Source: Bacteriovoracia bacterium (GTDB taxonomy: Bacteria > Bdellovibrionota > Bacteriovoracia > Bacteriovoracales > Bacteriovoracaceae). From it: a stretch of DNA of 64,000 nt. The DNA lies in NCBI GenBank assembly GCA_030431635.1, contig JAUIIL010000002.1, forward strand, positions 124,001 to 188,000, written 5' to 3'. The notes below the pieces were generated by a model, which made no database searches, was not told the DNA's origin, and saw only the letters and a program-made list of their open reading frames with translations. This document shows, in pieces, positions 8,552 to 15,498 of this stretch; the first letter of the stretch is position 1; every line of letters begins with the position of its first letter. The position numbers and the translations under genes are program-made.

Positions 8552-9115
8552 ATGAAAGACTACGTCCAGCCTGAGTTTTATCATTTTAATGAAGATTCTT
8601 TGAATTTAGTATCTATTGTAAATCATTTTATTGGGAATAAAAAAATTTCAACTTGCCTCGACCTAGGAGCTGGATGTGGAGTCATTGGTTGTGAATTATC
8701 AAAATGTTTATCGATAGAAGAGTTAACATTTCTTGAAATTCAAGACGAATTTCTTTCTTCTTTGAAAATAAATATTAAACAACAGCTAAGTTCGAAGGGA
8801 CATATAATTCAATGTTCATTCAAAGAGTTTAAAAATAAAACGTTTGATCTGATTGTTTCTAACCCTCCTTTTTATCAAAAGAACAAATCAAGAATCTCTC
8901 CAGATAAAAGAAGGGCCATTTGTCGTAGTTTTATTGTTGATTCATTTGATGATTGGTTCGCGACAGTGGTTGGGTGCATGACAAAAAATTCTGAAGCTTT
9001 TTTTGTCGTAGATGTAGGACTTGAGAAAGAACTCTCTTTACTTGTAGGAAAACAATATAATTTAGAGCTTATACAAAAGAAAAAAAATAGTTTATTTTTT
9101 CATCTATTTTTTTGA
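8552..9115 (+). CDS. SAM-dependent N6-adenine methyltransferase, TrmN6/YfiC-like
   Basis: A class I methyltransferase. The SAM-binding glycine motif is CLDLGAGCGVIGCEL (about residues 33-47), an acidic end of strand 2 is in FLEIQDEF, and the catalytic N-P-P-F motif is in IVSNPPFYQ (about 105-113). SNPPF followed by a charged loop and RRAICR resembles the tRNA1(Val) A37 N6-methyltransferase family rather than PrmC, which normally has NPPY and an N-terminal helical domain absent here. At 187 residues it is short for TrmN6 (about 245). The ATG follows the previous stop directly, and the 3' end overlaps the convergent DciA-like gene by 16 bases. Confidence 0.65.
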   Translation: MKDYVQPEFYHFNEDSLNLVSIVNHFIGNKKISTCLDLGAGCGVIGCELSKCLSIEELTFLEIQDEFLSSLKINIKQQLSSKGHIIQCSFKEFKNKTFDLIVSNPPFYQKNKSRISPDKRRAICRSFIVDSFDDWFATVVGCMTKNSEAFFVVDVGLEKELSLLVGKQYNLELIQKKKNSLFFHLFF

Positions 9116-9609
9116 ATAAACAAAGAAATCATCAATTCTTTTATTTCGGGATCTTCAATATGACTAAATTCTTGAGAGGCCCTTTGATGAAGTTCTCTAA
9201 ATTTAGGATTGAATTTGTGCTCTTCAGTCTTTCTTTGTTCTTTGTGTTCTTTTAAATTATGTTCGACTAAGTCAATATTTTCAAAAAAATGGGAAGAGTG
9301 CTTAAAGTTTAATCTCTCAATATGTTTCTTTAAGTTTGGGTAAATAGAGAATATTTTCTTCTTTATGTCTTCACTAAGAAAACTAAGTTCTTGAGAATAA
9401 GTAGGATGTTTAGTCATTATAGTGAGAGATCCGTTTTGAATTTTCAAAGGATAGGTGTGTTTGCTTAGGCCAGGGCCTATAATGTCTTCCCAGGATTGAA
9501 TAAGCATAAGAAAGTCAAAAGAGTCCTGATATTTGAAGCTCTTAAACGAATAAGACTTAGAACTTTGTGACTTTTTATGACTTAGTATGTCAGCAAGGGT
9601 TTTAAACAT
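9100..9609 (-). CDS. DUF721 / DciA-like protein (possible replicative-helicase loader)
   Basis: The 169-residue protein has the DUF721 core at about residues 36-100: a tryptophan helix (LIQSWEDIIGPGLSKHTYP), then a strand (LKIQNGSLTIMTKHPTYSQEL). This is the DciA family, which in many bacteria replaces DnaC in bringing DnaB helicase to DNA; here that role is inferred from family only. The N-terminal 30 residues are Ser/Lys-rich and the C-terminal 60 are charged and probably disordered. Transcribed alone leftward, 3' end overlapping the methyltransferase gene, with lptE diverging on the other side. Confidence 0.7.
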   Translation of the reverse strand: MFKTLADILSHKKSQSSKSYSFKSFKYQDSFDFLMLIQSWEDIIGPGLSKHTYPLKIQNGSLTIMTKHPTYSQELSFLSEDIKKKIFSIYPNLKKHIERLNFKHSSHFFENIDLVEHNLKEHKEQRKTEEHKFNPKFRELHQRASQEFSHIEDPEIKELMISLFIQKNR

Positions 9610-9697
9610 GGAGGAAGTATACTCGCACTAAGGCCAATGAGAAGTATTTAATGCAATAACTATTGAGAGATAGGTAAAATCGAGCTAGTAATAAGGA

Positions 9698-10348
9698 ATG
9701 AAGCGGATTTATTTGGTGTCGTTGTTATTTATTTTTAATTGCGCGGGGTATAAACTTAAAGAAAAGCGCAATCCCTTTGCTCAATATGGGATTAGAAAAA
9801 TCGTCATTCCATCTTTTTATAACTATAGCCCAATTGGGCATGCCTCAACTGCTTTTACCAGAGAAATCATTATTTTTTTACGCAGTTTTGACGGCTTAGA
9901 AATAGTGGATAGTGTTTCAGACAGTGATGGAGTTCTTATTGGCATTGTTAGTTCGCAAGATAAATACAAGGCCACCATTACCAATGGAGACCAAAGGGTT
10001 GCCACTGATGTTGCGCCAGCTGCAGTAAGTGAAAAACGAAGAGGTGAGTTCTATATTCCGGCCAGTACGAATGTTGAATTGAAGGTACGCTTTATCCTGC
10101 TTAAGAATCCTTCTGATGAGTTAATCAATCTGATGCAAAAAGATATTTCTAAAAATATTGTTTATTCAGACAACGTTATTTTTAATGAAGAAATGACTGT
10201 TTCAAAATCTTTTAATAGAGAGATTTTTGATGGAGAAAGTAAAAGCGTAAACGCAAGCCAAAACCGCAAAGCTTTGCAAAGAACTGTTGAGGAATTGGCC
10301 TTAATGGCAAAAAATAACTTTAGTGAATTAATTCTTTATGTATTCTAA
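9698..10348 (+). CDS. lptE: LptE-like outer-membrane lipoprotein
   Basis: In other bacteria LptE plugs the LptD channel that inserts lipopolysaccharide into the outer membrane. Signal peptide MKRIYLVSLLFIFNC ends in a lipobox-like cysteine (C15; Asn at -1 is unusual). The mature protein starts GYKL, a common LptE opening. Then come an alternating strand (IRKIVIPSFYNYSP) and the helix STAFTREIIIFLRS, as in the LptE fold. The gene overlaps holA by 11 bases; lptE-holA is a widely conserved pairing, which supports both calls. AAGGA immediately precedes the ATG, unusually close for a ribosome site. Confidence 0.8.
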   Translation: MKRIYLVSLLFIFNCAGYKLKEKRNPFAQYGIRKIVIPSFYNYSPIGHASTAFTREIIIFLRSFDGLEIVDSVSDSDGVLIGIVSSQDKYKATITNGDQRVATDVAPAAVSEKRRGEFYIPASTNVELKVRFILLKNPSDELINLMQKDISKNIVYSDNVIFNEEMTVSKSFNREIFDGESKSVNASQNRKALQRTVEELALMAKNNFSELILYVF

Positions 10349-11303
10349 GTGGAAAATTTGGGATTTTTTTAGTGCAAAAAAATTTAGCCTCTCTCTAGAG
10401 AATAAAGGGGTTCATGTTTTTAAAATTTTTGAACCGGTCGTCACTAAATATATTCGAGAGGGAGTCTCTCCTGAAATAAAGAATGAACAGTTTAGAGTTC
10501 AAGTTGCTCAAGAACTAACCAGGGGAGAGCTTGAAAATCTATTTTGTGGATTAAGTCTTTTTGGCAATAGCGAATCTTTGATTGTTCTTGGAAGTGAAAA
10601 ACTATCCAGTGATGTTCAAGATTTTATTTTAGAGAACCCAAGTGTTTTTCAAGACGGTTTTCTTGTTCTCATTTTTGAAGAAACAAGTTCTTTCTTTAAA
10701 AAACTTTCTCAAATGGATGAATTTTTTGTCAATGAGATGGAAGCCCCATTTTTTTGGGAATACAATAAACTGCTTGATTATCTAAGTGAGAGAAAAAAAA
10801 TAACTCTATCTTATGATGCAAAAAACTATTTAACAGAGACAATTATCCCGAGTGCTCTTGAGTATGAACTTGCATTGGATAGTTTAATCATTAATTTTAG
10901 TCGAATTCAAAACTTTGAACTTCAGCATGTTCAAGCGGTGTTGAAAAAAACAAGAGTTGACCAATTTCAACTGGCAACACTTTTGGGTGAAAAGAAAAAG
11001 AAAGAGCTCTATCATGAGCTTTTATCAAACGAACAAAGCTTTGACGAATTTAGACAACTTTTCTCTTTTTTTCAAGGCCATCTCGTAAAATTAAGAGATC
11101 CCTCATACACTCAAAAAAAGAAAAGAATTTCAAAGTATGATAAAGAAATCCTAAGTTTATCTTCAAAGTGGTCTCCAGAACAAATAAAAGAAATGATAAT
11201 TCTCTTTGGCAACTGGGAAATTCTCTCTAAGAAAAAGGACGAACATCTCACTCAATTAATCAGACAGGAGTATTATAAGGAGTGTTTTCCTTTATCGGTT
11301 TAA
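10338..11303 (+). CDS. holA: DNA polymerase III delta subunit
   Basis: Delta is the clamp-loader subunit that opens the beta sliding clamp. The 321-residue protein matches the family in length. Its N-terminal third has the expected alternation: a helix ending RVQVAQELTRGELENLF, a strand SLFGNSESLIVLG and strand FLVLIFEE. The rest is the helical collar region. The family is poorly conserved, so the call leans on its position after lptE, which it overlaps by 11 bases, as in many bacteria. The stop overlaps the convergent NYN gene by four bases. Confidence 0.75.
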   Translation: MYSKWKIWDFFSAKKFSLSLENKGVHVFKIFEPVVTKYIREGVSPEIKNEQFRVQVAQELTRGELENLFCGLSLFGNSESLIVLGSEKLSSDVQDFILENPSVFQDGFLVLIFEETSSFFKKLSQMDEFFVNEMEAPFFWEYNKLLDYLSERKKITLSYDAKNYLTETIIPSALEYELALDSLIINFSRIQNFELQHVQAVLKKTRVDQFQLATLLGEKKKKELYHELLSNEQSFDEFRQLFSFFQGHLVKLRDPSYTQKKKRISKYDKEILSLSSKWSPEQIKEMIILFGNWEILSKKKDEHLTQLIRQEYYKECFPLSV

Positions 11304-11821
11304 TTATTTTTCGTTCTTGTTGCTGATACTTTTTTCTTAAAATTCTTATTTTTACTTTCAAACGAAAAACAATCAACTTTTTCAATACTGTGATAATAAT
11401 CTGCTTCATCAAGCAAAATAGCAGCAGTGGTTTCTTTTACCGAGCAAATTTCAACACGAACTCCCTCTGATTTTAAATGAATAACAAGCTCTACATAATC
11501 AGAGTCTCCAGAAAGAATGATAATCGTATCTATTTTGCTGGCCAGTTGAGTTGCTTTAATTGAAAGAGGAATATCTGCGGATTTATGGCAAGGTCTGACT
11601 GAGCCATGATAGTCTTTATGAAGTCTTTCTGCGAGTTTACTTGAAATATTTTTCCCTTCTCTAAAATAAATGAGACGGTTAAGAGAACGGTTGCCTAAAA
11701 TCTTAGGAATAAGATTATCAAAATTAAGCATAAGTTGTTTGTCACCATGAACTTGATGCAAACTTTTTTCGATATTGTTTCCATCAATAAGTATAGCAAC
11801 TGATTGATTAATATTAACCAT
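11300..11821 (-). CDS. NYN-domain protein (LabA/DUF88-like, PIN-fold ribonuclease family)
   Basis: A PIN-like fold related to eukaryotic Limkain/Zc3h12a nucleases. The acidic metal site is visible as ILIDGNNIEKS (about residues 10-20), then IIILSGDSDYVELV (about 98-111), with a further aspartate in ADYYHSIEK. The helix-strand segment GVRVEICSV closes the fold. The basic C-terminal tail may bind RNA. The 173 residues are usual. It lies 11 bases downstream of ung on the same strand and is probably cotranscribed. The RNA target is unknown. Confidence 0.75.
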   Translation of the reverse strand: MVNINQSVAILIDGNNIEKSLHQVHGDKQLMLNFDNLIPKILGNRSLNRLIYFREGKNISSKLAERLHKDYHGSVRPCHKSADIPLSIKATQLASKIDTIIILSGDSDYVELVIHLKSEGVRVEICSVKETTAAILLDEADYYHSIEKVDCFSFESKNKNFKKKVSATRTKNN

Positions 11822-11832
11822 AATAGATCCTT

Positions 11833-12513
11833 TTAGTTATTTGGGATTTGCCATTCTACAGGAGGCAAACCCAATGATTTGAGATAGTGATTTGTTTTTG
11901 AAAAAGGTTTTGAGCCAAAAAAACGGTGAGCCGAAAAGGGAGAGGGGTGAGCACTCTCTATCACACAATGTTTTTTTCTATCTACGATTGTCGCTTTTTT
12001 TTGAGCATCACGACCCCATAAAATAAAAACTAAGTTTTTTTTATCGTTATTGAGTTTTTCAATGACTTTATCAGTAAATTGCTCCCATCCTTTTCCTCTA
12101 TGAGAGCCTGCTTTAGAGTGCTCAACCGTTAAAACGTTATTGAGCATTAATACACCCTGTTCGGCCCAAGACTGGAGAAAACCATGGGGAGCTGGATGAA
12201 TTCCTAGGTCAGATTGAAGTTCCTTATAAATATTTTGAAGAGAAGGAGGAACTCTGACGCCCTTTTTTACAGAGAAAGATAGACCATGAGCTTGACCGGC
12301 CCCATGGTAAGGATCTTGCCCAATGATGATGGCCTTGACTTTCTCAAAAGGAGTGGAGTTAAAAGCATTAAAAATTTCATTCCCATGGGGGTAAATTTTT
12401 TTTCCTTTCTCTAGCTCCGCTTTAAGAAAAAGTTTCAATTCCTTCATATAGGTTTTTTCAAATTCATCTGCTAAAACTTTTTTCCAGCTTTTTTCAATTT
12501 TTATATCGCTCAT
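11833..12513 (-). CDS. ung: uracil-DNA glycosylase
   Basis: Removes uracil from DNA as the first step of base-excision repair. Family 1 motifs are complete: the water-activating loop IIGQDPYHGAGQAHGLSFSV (catalytic Asp in GQDPYH), the Pro-rich loop RVPPSLQNIYKEL, the uracil-stacking strand LMLNNVLTVE, and the minor-groove loop with catalytic His in HPSPFSAHRFFG. The 226 residues are normal. ATG at 12513 is the start. It leads a two-gene transcript with the NYN gene. Confidence 0.96.
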   Translation of the reverse strand: MSDIKIEKSWKKVLADEFEKTYMKELKLFLKAELEKGKKIYPHGNEIFNAFNSTPFEKVKAIIIGQDPYHGAGQAHGLSFSVKKGVRVPPSLQNIYKELQSDLGIHPAPHGFLQSWAEQGVLMLNNVLTVEHSKAGSHRGKGWEQFTDKVIEKLNNDKKNLVFILWGRDAQKKATIVDRKKHCVIESAHPSPFSAHRFFGSKPFSKTNHYLKSLGLPPVEWQIPNN

Positions 12514-12665
12514 AAGAGACTAAATAACATTTTTGCAGCACTTTCTCCAATTAAGAGCAATATTCTCTTATCAATCTTATTGGAAAGATTAAAAAAAGGT
12601 TAAACTGATGCAATGCAGTTTTACCTGAGCTTGTCGCTCAGATACTGTTGGGCAAGGGAGTCATT

Positions 12666-13253
12666 ATGAAGTTTTTATTGGTCTTTTTTCTTTCTTTATC
12701 CGTTTACTCTTCTTGCCATCAACTAGGTTATTTCCTTAATCCAGCGTTGGGGTTCGGACAAGGAGCTGTTTATAGCTTGGACACTTATTCAAAGCAAAAA
12801 AGCTTGAAAGAAAGTGAGGATAATGAAGAATATTTTGATTATCACCAAATTCAACGAGTACCTGGTCTTCCTGGGATGTATATTGTGAGCAAAATCTTTG
12901 AAAACCATAGTCCTTTTACCTACAAAGGAAGTGACTATGTCTACTTGAAAGTAAAGATGAGAGAATCAGGTAAGATTATTGAGAAAGAGTTCGTCAAAGC
13001 AAAACGTTATTTTCATTTGTACCTCGCTTTTCATGATTATGGAAACGATGAGTGTGGGATTTCTCTTCAGCCAATTAATTCATTTGGACTCAGAAAGCCA
13101 TACCCTTTTCTAAGCTCTGAATCTCTTATTAATAAAAATAATTCTTTTATTGGAAGCATTTATACTTTTGAAAAAGATGAGTATCACTATTTTAGCCTAG
13201 AATCAGTTGGTATTGTTTCTGAATCCAAAGAGTGGGAAGAAGAAGCTAAATAG
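12666..13253 (+). CDS. secreted protein of unknown function
   Basis: The 195-residue product begins MKFLLVFFLSLSVYSSC, a signal peptide with a possible lipobox-like cysteine (YSSC). The ATG at 12666 is chosen over an in-frame TTG at 12648 because AAGGGAG lies five bases upstream and the signal peptide starts there. The mature part has several tyrosine-rich beta strands (FDYHQIQRV, YVYLKVKMRE) and one more cysteine pair candidate (NDECGIS). No known domain was recognised. Its 3' end overlaps the convergent HemY-like gene by eight bases. Confidence 0.6.
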   Translation: MKFLLVFFLSLSVYSSCHQLGYFLNPALGFGQGAVYSLDTYSKQKSLKESEDNEEYFDYHQIQRVPGLPGMYIVSKIFENHSPFTYKGSDYVYLKVKMRESGKIIEKEFVKAKRYFHLYLAFHDYGNDECGISLQPINSFGLRKPYPFLSSESLINKNNSFIGSIYTFEKDEYHYFSLESVGIVSESKEWEEEAK

Positions 13254-14406
13254 AACTTGCGCTTAATATAATCTCGCGCAAACTTAGAGAACCTGTATAG
13301 TTACTAAAAAGAGCAACTCTCGCGGGCAATTGTCTCTGAATTTCCTCTATTAATTGAATCCTCTTTTGGTTGTAGATAGGAATCGCCCTTTCCCAACAAG
13401 TCGTGATGGAGTTTTCTATTTTTAGATTAGGGTATATCTTTCTTAACTCTTCTTTAAAACTTTCATTTTTAGCAATAACAGTATAACTAAAATAAGGCTT
13501 TTCGTTTTTTCGTTTGAAAATTTCCTTATTGTTAACAAGTCCTAAAATATTCAGTCGATTGGAAGGAGAAAAAAGAACTCCAAAAGCGTTTTCAAGTGGT
13601 TCTAGTTTTTCAGTAGTAAACAAAGTTGTAGAAAATACTTTTTTATACTCAATTTTTTTTAAATCAGAGATTTGAGTTAGTTCTGAAGCATGAAAAGCGT
13701 CGGTACAAATAATGCTATTATCAACGAGGCTTTCATTACAGTTGAGCTTTATGTCTTGAGAGAGCTCTTGAAAAAGAGCGTCGACAAAATCTTGCATTCC
13801 TCCTTTAAAACTAATAGAGGTAGCTTTTCCTAGTTTTTTGACAGATTTTTTTTTCTCTTTTAGCCAGGATTTGAAATAAGAGAGATAATTTTTGTTCATA
13901 TCTCCTTTGAAAAAGACACTGGGGTGTATTTCTTTAGAGTCACTTGCATAAATCCCATAAAGGCCTGTGCTGACAAGTTCATAAGCAATAGTCTCTCCTG
14001 TCAAAGGTAGAAGAAACTCGTAAAGGCTAGAAGCTTGAGAGGGAACTCTTCGCCAGGAATTTAAAAAGATTCTTAAAAGTTGAGATTTAGAAATAGGCTG
14101 CTCTTTTGTTTGTCCCTGATGATAAATAAGTCGCTTGAGCTTTTTCGTGGCCATTATGGGAGACAAACCAAGTTCGTGGCAGAGATCTAAAATAGGGGTA
14201 TTGGCATAAATGGCATTGGCTGCTTTTTCAACTAATCCGTAGGGAGTTGTTAGGGTTTCAATTTTTCCTCCAACTCTTTCTGATTTTTCTAAAATTTGAA
14301 TTTGATGGCCTTTCTTTTTAAGGTAATAGGCAATAATAAGGCCGGAAATACCGGCCCCATAAATTGTAATTTTTTTGTTTAAGTCGATACTACCAATGAG
14401 ACTCAT
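13246..14406 (-). CDS. FAD-dependent oxidoreductase, protoporphyrinogen oxidase HemY-like
   Basis: A flavin amine-oxidase-fold protein. The dinucleotide-binding motif is ITIYGAGISGLIIAYYL (about residues 13-29), then the adenine-ribose acidic strand ILEKSERVGGK, the usual HemY/amine-oxidase R-x-G-G-K motif. The middle part with a conserved GLYGIYASDSKEIHP resembles HemY's GVYAGDP region. At 386 residues it is shorter than typical HemY (about 450) and the C-terminal FAD motif is not obvious, so another amine-oxidase substrate is possible. It is the last gene of a leftward cluster (membrane protein, bolA, grx), overlapping grx by four bases, which points to heme or iron-sulfur biology. Confidence 0.65.
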   Translation of the reverse strand: MSLIGSIDLNKKITIYGAGISGLIIAYYLKKKGHQIQILEKSERVGGKIETLTTPYGLVEKAANAIYANTPILDLCHELGLSPIMATKKLKRLIYHQGQTKEQPISKSQLLRIFLNSWRRVPSQASSLYEFLLPLTGETIAYELVSTGLYGIYASDSKEIHPSVFFKGDMNKNYLSYFKSWLKEKKKSVKKLGKATSISFKGGMQDFVDALFQELSQDIKLNCNESLVDNSIICTDAFHASELTQISDLKKIEYKKVFSTTLFTTEKLEPLENAFGVLFSPSNRLNILGLVNNKEIFKRKNEKPYFSYTVIAKNESFKEELRKIYPNLKIENSITTCWERAIPIYNQKRIQLIEEIQRQLPARVALFSNYTGSLSLREIILSASSI

Positions 14407-14771
14407 GCGAGTAGTTCTTTGAGCTCTCCAGACTCATACATTTCTGTGATAATATCATTTCCACCGACTAATTTACCTTGAAAATAAAGTTGAGGGTAAG
14501 TTGGCCAATTGGAATACTCCTTGAGTGCTTGTCTTAATTCCATATCTTGAAGAATATCATAAGTTTTAAATTGAGCTTCAAGTTGTCCTAAGATCCCAAC
14601 CGCGTTCGCTGAGAACCCACATTGAGGAAAATCAGGATTTCCTTTCATAAAAAGTACTAAACGACTACTTTGAAGAATTTCTTCGATTCTTTTAACAACG
14701 TCAGAGTTAAGTCCTTCATTTTTAAGTTCTTGCCCACCATTTTGACCAAGGATTTGAAAAGGGTTATTCAT
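14403..14771 (-). CDS. grxD: monothiol glutaredoxin, Grx4 type
   Basis: A CGFS-type monothiol glutaredoxin that, with BolA proteins, carries or delivers [2Fe-2S] clusters. The motif is in FPQCGFSANAV (about residues 50-60), preceded by LFMKGNPDFP. The cis-proline WPTYPQLYFQG and the glutathione-binding VGGNDI segment follow, as in E. coli GrxD. An N-terminal extension of about 25 residues is unusual. The gene overlaps bolA by eight bases and the HemY-like gene by four. The Grx4-BolA adjacency is a well-known functional pairing. Confidence 0.92.
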   Translation of the reverse strand: MNNPFQILGQNGGQELKNEGLNSDVVKRIEEILQSSRLVLFMKGNPDFPQCGFSANAVGILGQLEAQFKTYDILQDMELRQALKEYSNWPTYPQLYFQGKLVGGNDIITEMYESGELKELLA

Positions 14772-15027
14772 TTGAAACTCCTCTAGATTGATTATATTTT
14801 TCTAAGGTCATTGTTTTTATTTTTACAGCATGAATTTTTTCTCGAAGAGATTCTTTTAAAATATCCATTATCAACTGGTGTTGTTCTATGAGCATTTTTC
14901 CTTTAAAAACATCACTGGCCACTAAAATTCCGAGATGGTCTTGAGTTCCGGTCATATCAAAAACTTCAACAATCGCGTCGTTAATTTGTGTTCCAATGAG
15001 ATCTTTTACTTCTTCCAGATTATTCAT
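14764..15027 (-). CDS. bolA: BolA-family protein (IbaG/YrbA-like)
   Basis: An 87-residue BolA-fold protein. The central segment HLGILVASDVFKGKMLIEQHQ contains the conserved V-S-x-x-F-x-G-x-x-x-x-x-x-H-q pattern, and the helix MDILKESLREKIHAV plus strand VKIKTMT complete the fold. BolA proteins bind [2Fe-2S] clusters together with CGFS glutaredoxins, and the next gene in the same direction is exactly such a glutaredoxin, overlapping by eight bases. The conserved cluster-ligand histidine is kept in the I-x-Q-H-Q segment. Regulation of shape genes, as in E. coli BolA, cannot be assumed. Confidence 0.88.
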   Translation of the reverse strand: MNNLEEVKDLIGTQINDAIVEVFDMTGTQDHLGILVASDVFKGKMLIEQHQLIMDILKESLREKIHAVKIKTMTLEKYNQSRGVSNE

Positions 15028-15032
15028 GGCAG

Positions 15033-15416
15033 TTAACTTACAGCAAAAAAGCTTGTTATGAAAGTCAGTGTTCTAAAAATGAGAGTCGTTATTCCTATTT
15101 TTTTATGAAAAGAGCGTTTGGAGTTATCGTTTTTTGACAACTTGCGTCCGGTTGACATTTGAATAAAATAAAAAATAACTGTGAGGACAGCAATAGAAAC
15201 ATGGACGTTAAGCATCATAGCATTCTGCATCGCTCTACTGGCTTTAACAATAGCACTTCTATTGAGTTCTATTTGCAAAATAAGAAGTATGTCCCAGCCA
15301 ATAACTGCCCACATAATTTTCATATGCTTTTGTTTGTCACGACGCAAATAAACACCAAGACACATGAGGGCAAGAATAATTCCCGATTGAATTTGAAAAA
15401 TAACAGCAGAAGACAT
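15033..15416 (-). CDS. four-helix membrane protein, possibly DUF420-like
   Basis: A 127-residue integral membrane protein with four hydrophobic helices: VIFQIQSGIILALMCLGVYL, IMWAVIGWDILLILQI, LNVHVSIAVLTVIFYFI and IGITTLIFRTLTFITSF. Histidines sit near helix ends (LNVHVS, SFHKKIG), as in DUF420-type proteins tied to heme-copper oxidase assembly, but similarity is too loose to be sure. It ends five bases before bolA and leads the leftward bolA-grx-hemY-like cluster, so a role in heme or iron-sulfur handling is a reasonable guess only. Confidence 0.5.
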   Translation of the reverse strand: MSSAVIFQIQSGIILALMCLGVYLRRDKQKHMKIMWAVIGWDILLILQIELNRSAIVKASRAMQNAMMLNVHVSIAVLTVIFYFIQMSTGRKLSKNDNSKRSFHKKIGITTLIFRTLTFITSFFAVS

Positions 15417-15498
15417 ACATTCCTTTTGGTGGATTATGTCTGGATTCTACACAATCTTTTTAGTTTTCACCACTAAAGCTTTATAAAATGAGGGGAAA

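Noticed and set aside
8552-9115. PrmC/HemK release-factor methyltransferase
   Set aside because: The motif is NPPF, not NPPY, and the N-terminal helical domain of PrmC is missing; TrmN6-like fits better.
12629-12647. Hairpin CTGAGC-N5-GCTCAG upstream of the secreted protein gene at 12666
   Set aside because: Only six pairs, no T-tract, and no recognised regulatory family.
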